A DNA stretch of 15,910 nucleotides from Oscillospiraceae bacterium (GTDB lineage Bacteria > Bacillota > Clostridia > Oscillospirales > Oscillospiraceae), in NCBI GenBank assembly GCA_016295225.1, contig JAEDLP010000034.1:1-15910 (forward strand), written 5' to 3'. Positions 6,617 through 15,000 of the stretch are shown piece by piece (the first letter of the stretch is position 1; each line of letters starts with the position of its first letter). Under the pieces are notes generated by a model. That model was not told the DNA's origin and did not search any database. It was given only the letters and a program-made list of their open reading frames with translations. The translations under genes were made by a program, and so were the position numbers.

Positions 6617-7486
6617 ATGAAACTGAGCACCCTTTGGAAAGAAAAAACAGTGACCTTGTCCTTTGAGGCCTTTCCGCCCAAAAAGGACAGCGATTTTGAT
6701 TCCGTGCGCTTTGCGGTGGAGCAGATTGCCGAGCTGAAACCCGACTTTATGAGCGTGACCTACGGGGCCGGCGGCGGCACCTCGGCCTATACGGCGGAGA
6801 TCGCCCGGATCGTCCAGACGGGCCACGGGGTTCCCGCCCTGGCTCATCTGACCTGCGTGTCCTCCAACCGGGACCGCATCCACCAGGAGCTGGAGCATTT
6901 GAAGGCTGCCGGCATCGAGAATATCCTGGCCCTCCGGGGGGACTACCCCGAGGGCTATGACCCCGCCGCCCCCCGGGACTACCGCTACGCGGCCGACCTG
7001 GTCAGGGAGATCAAGGCCTACGGCGGCTTCTGCATCGGTGCGGCCTGCTATCCCGAGGGGCACACCGAGTGCCGGAGCCAGGAGGAGGATCTCCTCCACC
7101 TGAAGGAGAAGGTGGACTGCGGGGTGGATTTCCTCACCACCCAGATGTTTTTTGACAACAGCGCCCTGTACAGCTTCCTGTTCCGGGCCCAGCGGGTGGG
7201 GATCGATCTGCCGGTGCTGGCGGGCATCATGCCGGTGACCAACGCCGCCCAGATAACCCGCATCCTGTCTCTGTCGGGAACCACCCTGCCCACCCGGTTT
7301 CGGATGATCCTGGACAAGTTCCGGGATCGGCCCGACGCCATGAAGCAGGCGGGGATTGTCTACGCCGCCGAGCAGATCGTGGATCTGGTGGCCAACGGCA
7401 TCCGGGGCATCCACGTGTACACCATGAACAAGCCCGACGTGGCCGCCAGGCTGCGGGACAATCTCTCCGAGGTGCTGGGACGATGA
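6617..7486 (+). CDS. metF: Methylenetetrahydrofolate reductase
   Basis: This 289-residue (beta/alpha)8 flavoprotein reduces 5,10-methylene-THF to 5-methyl-THF, the methyl donor for MetH. Family motifs are LSFEAFPPKK (14-23, where Glu17 matches the catalytic Glu of E. coli MetF), VTYGAGGGTS (47-56), ALAHLTCVSSNRDRI (74-88), ILALRGDYPEG (103-113, whose Asp109 contacts FAD and folate in homologues), GAACYPEGHTE (141-151), FLTTQMFFDN (172-181) and LAGIMPV (201-207). The length equals that of the catalytic domain alone, as in other bacteria. The start has TAAGGAGG 9 nt upstream. The stop overlaps the start of the methionine synthase reactivation gene (ATGA), indicating translational coupling. No MetV-type partner, known from acetogens, is encoded next to it, so the physiological electron donor is open. 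Confidence 0.95.
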   Translation: MKLSTLWKEKTVTLSFEAFPPKKDSDFDSVRFAVEQIAELKPDFMSVTYGAGGGTSAYTAEIARIVQTGHGVPALAHLTCVSSNRDRIHQELEHLKAAGIENILALRGDYPEGYDPAAPRDYRYAADLVREIKAYGGFCIGAACYPEGHTECRSQEEDLLHLKEKVDCGVDFLTTQMFFDNSALYSFLFRAQRVGIDLPVLAGIMPVTNAAQITRILSLSGTTLPTRFRMILDKFRDRPDAMKQAGIVYAAEQIVDLVANGIRGIHVYTMNKPDVAARLRDNLSEVLGR

Positions 7487-8115
7487 TGGAACTGGATTGC
7501 CGGGAAATTTCCCGTTACTTAGGATATAGAGGCGCACTCTTGTCGCCGGAGGTGGCGGCCTATGCCGACACCTGCACGTCGGAGCTGGAGCGGACAGTCG
7601 TACCCCGGATCATCGGGCGGCGGCTGTCCCTTGCGCATTTGATCGGAGAAAGCCGGGATCTGGCCCACCACCTGCGCCACTGCCGGGAGGGGTTCCTCTA
7701 CGCTGTGACGCTGGGGGCCGAGACCGACCGCCTCCTGCGCCGGTGGAGCGCCCAGTCCATGGCCAAGGCCGCCGTGGGTCAGGCGGTATGCGCCGTCTGG
7801 CTGGATCAGCTCTGCGCCGACCACTGCCGGGAACTCCAGAAGGGCCTGGGCGAGGGGGAGTACCTGACCCCGCCGTTCAGCCCCGGTTACGGGGACTGGG
7901 ATCTGTCCTGTCAGGGGCAGGTTCTGGCTCTGCTGGAGGCCCCCAAGCGCATCGGCCTGACCATCACCGCCGCCGGGATGCTGGTGCCGGAGAAGTCCAT
8001 CACCGCCGTGGTGGGCATCAGCCACCGGGAGGAGGAGCTCTGCGGCCAAAAGTGCATGCGCTGTCAGAAAAAAGACTGCCCCTTCCGGGCAGGAGAAGTG
8101 ATATCAAAGGATTGA
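7483..8115 (+). CDS. Stand-alone cobalamin-dependent methionine synthase reactivation (activation-domain) protein with four-Cys tail
   Basis: This 210-residue protein corresponds to the C-terminal SAM-binding activation domain of MetH, which remethylates inactive cob(II)alamin using SAM and an electron donor. Diagnostic segments are FLYAVTLGAETD (71-82), PFSPGYGDWDL (131-141) and KRIGLTITAAGMLVPEKS (155-172). Its neighbour metH lacks this domain, so the two proteins should interact. Thermotoga maritima has a comparable split pair. Two oddities stand out. The SAM-binding Arg of the usual RxxxGY motif reads Pro131 here. The C-terminus adds Cys187-x3-Cys191-x2-Cys194-x4-Cys199, able in principle to hold an Fe-S cluster or zinc. 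The ATG at 7483 overlaps the metF stop; a second ATG at 7486 is equally possible. The gene ends 15 nt before metH. Confidence 0.88.
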   Translation: MMELDCREISRYLGYRGALLSPEVAAYADTCTSELERTVVPRIIGRRLSLAHLIGESRDLAHHLRHCREGFLYAVTLGAETDRLLRRWSAQSMAKAAVGQAVCAVWLDQLCADHCRELQKGLGEGEYLTPPFSPGYGDWDLSCQGQVLALLEAPKRIGLTITAAGMLVPEKSITAVVGISHREEELCGQKCMRCQKKDCPFRAGEVISKD

Positions 8116-8130
8116 AAGGGGAGCTGTCCC

Positions 8131-10515
8131 ATGAAAACCATACTGGAAGCCATCAAAGAACGCCGCCTCTATCTGGATGGTGGGCTGGGGAGTATGCTCC
8201 AGGCCGCCGGCTTGCCCGAGGGACTGCTCCCTGACCTGTGGAGCATCCAGAATCCCGAGGCCGTGCAGGACGTCCACCGCCAGTACCTGGAGGCCGGCTG
8301 CCGCCTGATCACCACCAATACCTTTGGCACCAATCCCCAGAAGCTGGCCCCCTATGGGGTCACCTGCGGGGAGGTCATGGCCGCCGCTGTGGCCAACGTC
8401 CGGGCTGCCATGGACCAGACCGGGGTGACCGACGGCTACGTGATGGCCGACATCGGCCCCACAGGCAAGCTGCTGAAGCCTTACGGCGATCTGGACTTTG
8501 AGGACGCGGTCTCCCTCTTTGCCGAGAGTATCCGGGGGGCCGCCCAGGCCGGGGCCGACGCCATTCTCATCGAGACCATGAGCGACCTGTATGAGATGAA
8601 GGCCGCCGTGGTGGCCGCCAAGGAGAACTGCGATCTGCCCATCTTTGCCAGTCTGATCTTCGACGCCACCGGCAAGCTTCTCACCGGCGGCTCTCCCCGG
8701 GCCACCGTGGCTCTGCTGGAGGGCCTGGGGGTGGACGTCTTCGGCATCAACTGCGGCCTGGGTCCCAAGGAGATGGCCCCCGTCTTTGAGGCCTTCTGGG
8801 CGGATTCCTCCACCCCACTGCTCCTGCAGCCTAACGCCGGCCTGCCCCGGAGCGAGGGGGGCAAGGCGGTCTACGACGTGGATCCCGCCGACTACGCCCG
8901 GCAGATGCGCCCCCTGGCCCCCATGGCCACGGTCATGGGCGGCTGCTGCGGCACCACCCCCGCCCACCTGAAGGCCCTGATCGACGCCACCCGGGACGTT
9001 CCTTTGCCCCAGGTCACCCGGAAGGACGTGTGCCTCATCTCCTCCTACTGCCAGGCGGTGGCCCTGGACGGCAAGACCCCCGTAGTCATCGGCGAGCGGA
9101 TCAACCCCACCGGCAAGAAGAAGCTCCAGGCCGCCCTGCGGGAGGGGGATACCGGCTACGTGCTCAACGAGGCCCTCACCCAGGAAGAGGCCGGTTCCCA
9201 CATTCTGGACGTGAACGTGGGCCTGCCCGGCCTGGATGAGCCGGAGGTTCTCACCCGGACCATGGAGGCCATCCAGGAGGTCACCGCCCTGCCCTTACAG
9301 CTGGATACCTCCAACCCCGAGGCCATGGAGCGGGCTTTGCGCCGGTACAACGGCAAGGCCCTGGTGAACTCGGTCAACGGTAAGGAGGAGAGCCTCAATA
9401 CCATCCTGCCCCTGGTGAAAAAATACGGCGGCGGCCTGGTCTGCCTGACCCTGGACGACGACGGCATCCCCGAGACCGTGGAGGGCCGGGTGGCCATCGC
9501 CGAGAAAATCATCCGACGGGCGGAGGAGCTGGGCATCCCCCGGCGGGAACTGCTGGTGGACGGCCTGACCATGCCCGTCAGCGCCGGGGGCGAGAACGCC
9601 AACGTGACCCTGGGAACCCTCAAAGCCGCCAAGACCATGGGGGTCAAGACTGCCCTGGGGGTCTCTAACGTGTCCTTCGGCCTGCCTAAGCGGGAGCTGC
9701 TGAACCAGGCCTTCTTCACCATGGCCCTCCAGAGCGGTCTGGACGGGGCCATCATCAACCCCAAGAGCGAGCCCATGATGGGGGCCTATCGGGCCTACTG
9801 CGCCCTGACCGGTCTGGATGACCAGTGCCAGACCTATATGGAGGCCTTCCGGGATGCGGCCCCTGCCGCTCCCGCCCCCAAGGCAGTCGGCGGGGAGGTG
9901 ACACTCCATCAGGCGGTGTGCAAAGGCCTGAAGGAGGCGGCCGCTGCCCAGGCCAAGGCCCAGGCGGACTCTGGCCGGGAGATTCTGGACATCATCAACG
10001 GGGAGCTGGTCCCCGCCCTGGACGAGGTGGGCAAGGGCTTTGAAAAGGGGACTCTCTTCCTGCCCCAGCTCCTTATGAGCGCCGAGGCCGCCAAGGAGGC
10101 CTTCCAGGTGCTGAAGGACTACCTGCCTCCGGCGGAGAACGCCGGGGAGCCCCAGATCATCCTGGCCACCGTCAAGGGGGACATCCACGACATCGGCAAG
10201 AACATCGTAAAAGTCCTGCTGGAGAGCTACCGCTTCCGGGTTCTGGACCTGGGCAAGGATGTGGCCCCTGAGACCATTGTGGAGACCGCCCGGGAGAAGC
10301 AGATCCCCCTGGTGGGCCTGTCCGCCCTGATGACCACCACGGCCCCCTACATGGAGGAGACCATCCGACAGATTCGGGCCGCCGGGCTGCCCTGCAAAAT
10401 CGTGGTGGGGGGCGCGGTCATCACCCAGGATTACGCCGACAGCATCGGAGCCGACCACTACGCCCACGACGCCATGGAGACCGTCCACTACGCCCAGACC
10501 CTGTTGGATGTCTAA
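8131..10515 (+). CDS. metH: Cobalamin-dependent methionine synthase lacking the activation domain
   Basis: This 794-residue cytosolic enzyme moves methyl from methyl-THF through cob(I)alamin to homocysteine. Residues 1-290 form the homocysteine/zinc barrel, with DGGLGSML (16-23) and zinc ligands Cys208 (GINCG), Cys272 and Cys273 (GGCCGTTPAH). Residues about 318-565 form the pterin barrel (VIGERINPTGKKK, SVNGKEE, INPKSEP). An Ala/Pro-rich linker (576-586) leads to the helical cap (about 588-665) and a Rossmann-like B12 domain with GDIHDIGKNIV (683-693), whose His686 is the lower cobalt ligand, plus VGLSALMTTT (728-737) and VVGGAVIT (758-765). E. coli MetH is about 1227 residues; the missing C-terminal activation domain is supplied by the preceding gene. 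The ATG has AAAGGGGA about 8 nt upstream. No clear terminator follows before 10619. Confidence 0.97.
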   Translation: MKTILEAIKERRLYLDGGLGSMLQAAGLPEGLLPDLWSIQNPEAVQDVHRQYLEAGCRLITTNTFGTNPQKLAPYGVTCGEVMAAAVANVRAAMDQTGVTDGYVMADIGPTGKLLKPYGDLDFEDAVSLFAESIRGAAQAGADAILIETMSDLYEMKAAVVAAKENCDLPIFASLIFDATGKLLTGGSPRATVALLEGLGVDVFGINCGLGPKEMAPVFEAFWADSSTPLLLQPNAGLPRSEGGKAVYDVDPADYARQMRPLAPMATVMGGCCGTTPAHLKALIDATRDVPLPQVTRKDVCLISSYCQAVALDGKTPVVIGERINPTGKKKLQAALREGDTGYVLNEALTQEEAGSHILDVNVGLPGLDEPEVLTRTMEAIQEVTALPLQLDTSNPEAMERALRRYNGKALVNSVNGKEESLNTILPLVKKYGGGLVCLTLDDDGIPETVEGRVAIAEKIIRRAEELGIPRRELLVDGLTMPVSAGGENANVTLGTLKAAKTMGVKTALGVSNVSFGLPKRELLNQAFFTMALQSGLDGAIINPKSEPMMGAYRAYCALTGLDDQCQTYMEAFRDAAPAAPAPKAVGGEVTLHQAVCKGLKEAAAAQAKAQADSGREILDIINGELVPALDEVGKGFEKGTLFLPQLLMSAEAAKEAFQVLKDYLPPAENAGEPQIILATVKGDIHDIGKNIVKVLLESYRFRVLDLGKDVAPETIVETAREKQIPLVGLSALMTTTAPYMEETIRQIRAAGLPCKIVVGGAVITQDYADSIGADHYAHDAMETVHYAQTLLDV

Positions 10516-10583
10516 AGCGCCCAATGTCCTCTCGGATTTTGCAAAAAAAATGATGTTTTCGTCAAAATTTTCTAAAGAAATAA

Positions 10584-10612
10584 TTGACAGTGAAATGAAC
10601 TAGTGCTACCAT
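10584..10612 (+). promoter_or_regulatory. Sigma-A promoter for the Rh-type ammonium channel gene
   Basis: A perfect TTGACA (10584-10589), a 17-nt spacer and TACCAT (10607-10612, four of six matches) predict a start near 10619. The preceding stretch from 10541 is strongly AT-rich, like an UP element. The predicted first transcribed base coincides with the base of the terminator-like hairpin that follows. Confidence 0.72.
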
Positions 10613-10618
10613 AAATCC

Positions 10619-10659
10619 ACGCAAGGGACCGATTGCCCCGGTCCCTTGCGTTATTTTTT
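10619..10659 (+). terminator. Intrinsic terminator hairpin between the promoter and the Rh-type channel gene (possible attenuator)
   Basis: ACGCAAGGGACC (10619-10630) and GGTCCCTTGCGT (10640-10651) are perfect complements around a 9-nt loop. They are followed by TATTTTTT (10652-10659). This is a strong terminator by appearance. It could end the metH transcript. Because the only good promoter for the downstream gene lies before it, transcripts of that gene must also pass it, suggesting attenuation or a 5'-terminal stabilising hairpin. Confidence 0.8.
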
Positions 10660-10680
10660 GAGAGAGGACAGTGTAAGCAA

Positions 10681-11886
10681 ATGAAAACCAACAGAAATGT
10701 CGGGATGCTGATCGTCTTTCTGCTCATCACGATTGCGATGGCAGCAGCCTTCTTCCCGTCGGTCAACCACAATGTAGCGGAGGGTATGGCCTCCATCACC
10801 GCCATTGACATGGATAGTCTTGACGGCGCAACGAGAACCATTTTTGACTCCATTACCTACGCCAGATCCATCCATATTCTGGCCATGCTCCTGCTGGGCT
10901 TCGGATTCCTGATGACCTTCCTGCGGGGGCATGAGTTCACCTCCCTGACTGCCACCTTCCTGGCGGTGAGCATTTCCATCCCCGTGTATATGATTGTGAA
11001 GAGCTTCCTCCCCGGGGAGTTCGAAGTTATGCACATCAACGGCTTCCTCTTTGCTGAGTTCGCTGCGGCCAGCCTGCTCATCTGCATGGGTGCCGTGCTG
11101 GGCCGTCTGAAGATGGACCAGTACTTCGTGCTGGGCATCCTCTTCACCATCGCCTATATCTTCAATGAGTGGCTCCTGCTGGAGAGCGGGATTTTCCAGG
11201 GTTTCCTGGACACCGGCGGCTCCGTGGCCATCCACGCCTTCGGCGCCTACTTCGGCCTGGGCGTTGTGGCCATGACCGATAAGAAGTTCGCAGGCAAGCC
11301 CGCGCCCCAGATGGACAAGATCAGCAACGAGTTCTGCCTGCTGGGCAGCATGGTCCTGTGGGTTTTCTGGCCCTCCTTCACCAGCTCCGTGGTGGCCCCT
11401 GAACTGGGCTACTCCACCGTGCTGAACACTGTGCTGGCCCTGTGCGGCTCCACCTTGGCCACCTTTATCTTTAGTAAGCTCATCCGCGGCAAGGTGGAGA
11501 TTGAGGACATCGCCAACGCGGCTCTGGCTGGCGGCGTCTGCATCGGTTCCACCTGCTCCACCGCCAACCCCGGCTTCTCCATGGTCATCGGCATCTGCGC
11601 CGGTATCCTGAGCACCCTGGGCTTCGCGGTCATCGCCCCCAAGGTCTGTAGGCTCATCCGGGGCACCGATACCTGCGGCGTCCATAACCTCCACGGCATG
11701 CCCGGCCTGCTGGGCGGCCTGTTCGCCATCGCCATCACCGGCAACGTGGGCGTCCAGGTGGGGGCTGTGGTGTGCACCGTGGTGGTGGGCCTGGTTCTGG
11801 GACGGATCTGCGGCGCCATCCTGGGTCTCTTCGGCACCAAGGAGGACACCTACGGCGACGAGGACGACTTCATTCTGGAAGAATAA
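10681..11886 (+). CDS. Ammonium/ammonia channel of the Rh (Rhesus) subtype
   Basis: This 401-residue polytopic membrane protein of the Amt/Rh/MEP superfamily has about eleven or twelve hydrophobic segments and conducts ammonium/ammonia. Features point to Rh rather than Amt: GGSVAIHAFGAYFGL (179-193), MVLWVFWPSFTSSVV (224-238) and TCGVHNLHGMPGLLGGL (331-347), which closely resemble animal Rh glycoproteins. The twin pore histidines are His185 and His338. The C-terminus is acidic (EDTYGDEDDFILEE). Bacterial Rh proteins are a minority of the superfamily. The ATG at 10681 lies about 12 nt after GAGAGAGGA, a slightly long spacing; no better start is visible. No glnK (PII) partner, the usual companion of amtB, is adjacent, which fits Rh proteins. 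Expression appears to be controlled at the leader hairpin. It is a single-gene unit ended by its own terminator. Confidence 0.9.
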   Translation: MKTNRNVGMLIVFLLITIAMAAAFFPSVNHNVAEGMASITAIDMDSLDGATRTIFDSITYARSIHILAMLLLGFGFLMTFLRGHEFTSLTATFLAVSISIPVYMIVKSFLPGEFEVMHINGFLFAEFAAASLLICMGAVLGRLKMDQYFVLGILFTIAYIFNEWLLLESGIFQGFLDTGGSVAIHAFGAYFGLGVVAMTDKKFAGKPAPQMDKISNEFCLLGSMVLWVFWPSFTSSVVAPELGYSTVLNTVLALCGSTLATFIFSKLIRGKVEIEDIANAALAGGVCIGSTCSTANPGFSMVIGICAGILSTLGFAVIAPKVCRLIRGTDTCGVHNLHGMPGLLGGLFAIAITGNVGVQVGAVVCTVVVGLVLGRICGAILGLFGTKEDTYGDEDDFILEE

Positions 11887-11910
11887 AAATCTTGACAACA
11901 TGTGCTGCAA

Positions 11911-11938
11911 GGGCCGCCGGGAGACCGGCGGCCCTTTT
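11911..11938 (+). terminator. Intrinsic terminator after the Rh-type channel gene
   Basis: GGGCCGCCGG (11911-11920) and CCGGCGGCCC (11925-11934) are perfect complements around a GAGA tetraloop, followed by TTTTCT. It lies 24 nt after the stop codon and cleanly separates this gene from the smc promoter. Confidence 0.92.
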
Positions 11939-11971
11939 CTGTCGTCCCTGCCGCCCTGTTTCAATTACCCG

Positions 11972-12000
11972 TTGCAAAACCGCCATGGAATTGCTATAAT
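11972..12000 (+). promoter_or_regulatory. Sigma-A promoter of smc-ftsY
   Basis: TTGCAA (11972-11977), a 17-nt spacer and a perfect TATAAT (11995-12000) predict a start near 12007 and a leader of about 31 nt. It follows the upstream terminator directly, so smc-ftsY appears to be an independent transcription unit. Confidence 0.83.
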
Positions 12001-12037
12001 AAATTGAATTATATTCTTTTATAAGGGGGAGAGCGGC

Positions 12038-15000
12038 TTGCGGTTGAAATCACTGGAACTCCAGGGGTTCAAGTCCTTTCCGGACAAGACCGTGCTCTCC
12101 TTTGACCACCCCCTCACCGCCATCGTGGGGCCCAACGGCAGCGGCAAGTCCAACATCTCCGACGCCATCCGCTGGGTCCTGGGGGAGCAGTCAGTCCGGC
12201 AGCTCCGGGGCGGCAGGATGGAGGACGTGATCTTCGGGGGCGCCCAGGGGCGGCAGCGCCAGGGCTTTGCCCAGGTCTCCCTGACCCTGGACGGCTGCGC
12301 CGGTCTCCTGCCCGATGGGGAGGAGGAGGTCACCGTCACCCGCCGGTATTATCGGTCCGGGGAGAGCGAATACTACCTGAACCGGCGGCAGGTCCGCCTG
12401 CGGGATGTGAACGAGCTCTTCATGGACACCGGTCTGGGCCAGGAGGGCTACGCCCTCATCGGTCAGGGCAGGATCGACGAGATCCTGTCGGCCAAGAGCA
12501 CCCAGCGGCGGGAAATTTTCGAGGAGGCGGCCGGGATCTCCCACTGCCGCCACCAGAAGGAGGAGACCCAGCGGAAGCTGGAGCGCACCCAGGAAAACCT
12601 CCTGCGCATCGCCGATAAACTGGAGGAGCTGGAGCTCCAGCGCACCCCTCTGAAAGCCCAGGCGGAAAAGGCCCGGACATATCGGAAACTCCGGGAGGAA
12701 CTGCAGGTGCTGGAGATCTCCCTGTGGATGGATCAGCTGGAGGAGCAGCGGGCCAAGACCCACCAGCTCCGGCGAGATCACGAGGCCTCCCTCCGGGATC
12801 TGGATCGGTGCACCCGGGAGGCCGACGAACTGTACGCCCAGTCGGAGAAACACCTGCTTCAGCTCCAGGATCTGGAAGCCCAGGGGGAGACCCTTCGGAC
12901 CCAGCTCAGTCAAACCGAATCCGATCTGCGTGCCGGGCAGCAGCGCATGGCCCTGCTCCGGGGACGCATCCAACATAACCAGTCCAGCTCCCACCGCCTG
13001 CGGGGGGAGCTGGCAGAGAAAAGCGCCCGCCAGGCGGGAGCCGAGGCACATCTGGTCAGCCAGAAGGCCCGTCACGCCGAACTCCGGGCGCAGGCCGCAG
13101 CCTGCCGGGAGAAACTGGCCCAGGCCAAGGAGGAACTGGACCGGATCCAGGCCCAGAGACGGCAGGCTCAGACCAGCCGGGAGGAGGCCCTCCGCCGGGG
13201 GAAAGACGACCTTTCCCGCTGCCGCCAGCAGGAAAAGCAGGCCGAAGAGGCCTGGATGGCCCAGCGCATGGAGGAACACGCTTTGGGTTCCCGGGTTAGG
13301 CTGCTGGCGGAAATGGCTGACGTCTACGAGGGCTACACCAAGGGGGTCAAGACCGCCATGGGAGCAGCCCGGCAAGGAACCCTCACCGGGGTTCTCGGCC
13401 CCGTGGGCGAGCTGTTTCACGTGCCGGCCCGGTACGCCCTGGCCCTGGAGACCGCCCTGGGCGGCGCCATGCAGAACCTTCTGGTGGAGGACGAGCAGGC
13501 GGGCAAAGCCGTTTTGCAGTTGGTGAAACGGCGGGACGGCGGACGGATCACCTGTCTGCCCCTGACTGCCCTGCGGCCCAGCATCCTGCGGGAAGAGGGC
13601 CTTGAGAAGGAACCGGGGGTTCTGGCCGTGGCAGCCGATCTGGTGGACTGCGGCGAGCAGTGCCGTCCGGCGGTTCAATCCCTGCTGGGGCGGACTGTGG
13701 TGGTGGATCACTTGGACCACGGTGTTCGCCTGGCCAAGAGCCGAAACTACCGATTCCCGGTGGTCACCCTGGACGGGGAAATTTTGCGCCCCGGCGGCTC
13801 CATGACCGGCGGTTCCGTGAACCGCAGGGGGGGCATCCTCTCCCGGGCAGCCGAAGGGAAGGAGGCCAGGGAGAAACTCGCCCAGGCCCGCGCCGAGCTG
13901 TGCCGCCGGGAGGAGGCCTTGGAACAGGCCCGGTCGGCCACCCGGAAAGCAGCGGCGGAGTTGGAAGCCCTCCAAACCCAGGCGGCGTCCCACAACCTGG
14001 ACGAGACCCAGAGCCGACAGGAGGGGGCCGTGGCCGCCCTCCGGGAGAAACTGGCCGCCCTGGAGGCCGAGCTTCGGGCCTTTGAACCCCTGCTGGCCCA
14101 ACTTACCAGCCAGCGGACCGAGGCTGAGGCGGACAAGGCCCGGCAGGAAGCCCTGCTGGCCGGCTATGACCGGGAAAACGAGACTCTGGAACAGGAGATC
14201 GCCGACCTGGAAACCGAAGACAGCCGTTTGGCGGAGGAAAAGGCCGCGCTGGACAGCCAACTGCGCCGCCTCACCACGGAAAAGCTCCGGTTGGAGCGGG
14301 AGCGCACCCAACTGGACCGCCAGGCCAGAGGGCAGAACGACCTCCAGCTCCGGCTCCAGCGGGCCTCCGACGCCCTGGAACAGAAGCGGCTCCAGGCATC
14401 CATGGAGGAGTCCCGCCTGCTGGACAAGCTGTGGGATACCTACGCCATGACCCATCAGGGGGCCCAGGCGGTGCGGATTCCCATCGAGAGCCTGTCCAAA
14501 GCCACCCGCCGGGTGGGCCAGCTGGGCGACACTATCCGGGCCTTGGGTTCCGTGAACCTGGGGGCCGAGGAGGAGTTCCAGCGGGTGGAGGAGCGCTACA
14601 CCTATCTGAACGATCAAAAGACCGACGTGGAGACCGCCCGGCGGGAGCTGGAAGGGGTCATCGACGGCATCACCGACGAGATGGAGGAGATCTTCCTCCG
14701 GGAGTTTACCAGGATTCAGGGGGCCTTTGCCCAGACCTTCGCCGACCTCTTCGGGGGCGGCCAGGGGTCTCTGTCTCTGGAGGATGAGAAGGACGTGCTG
14801 AATTGCGGCATTGAAATTCGGGTCCAGCCCCCGGGTAAGACCCTGCGGACCCTCAGCCTTCTCTCCGGCGGCGAGCGGTCCCTGGTGGCCATCGCCCTGT
14901 ATTTCGCCATTCTCAAGGTCCATCCCACCCCCTTCTGCGTGGTGGACGAGATCGAGGCCGCCCTGGACGAGGCCAACGGCGCCCGGTTCATCCGCTATCT

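Noticed and set aside
7483..8115. MetV-like partner of MetF, because of its position and a Cys-rich C-terminus
   Set aside because: The PFSPGYGDWDL and GMLVPEKS segments identify the methionine synthase activation domain, and the adjacent MetH lacks exactly that domain.
10619..10659. ANTAR-type dual-hairpin antiterminator target for nitrogen control
   Set aside because: Only one hairpin lies downstream of the predicted start, and the 9-nt loop does not show the conserved hexaloop pattern.
11892..11897. TTGACA just after the Rh-channel stop as a promoter
   Set aside because: No -10 hexamer occurs at proper spacing; that position falls in the GC-rich terminator stem.
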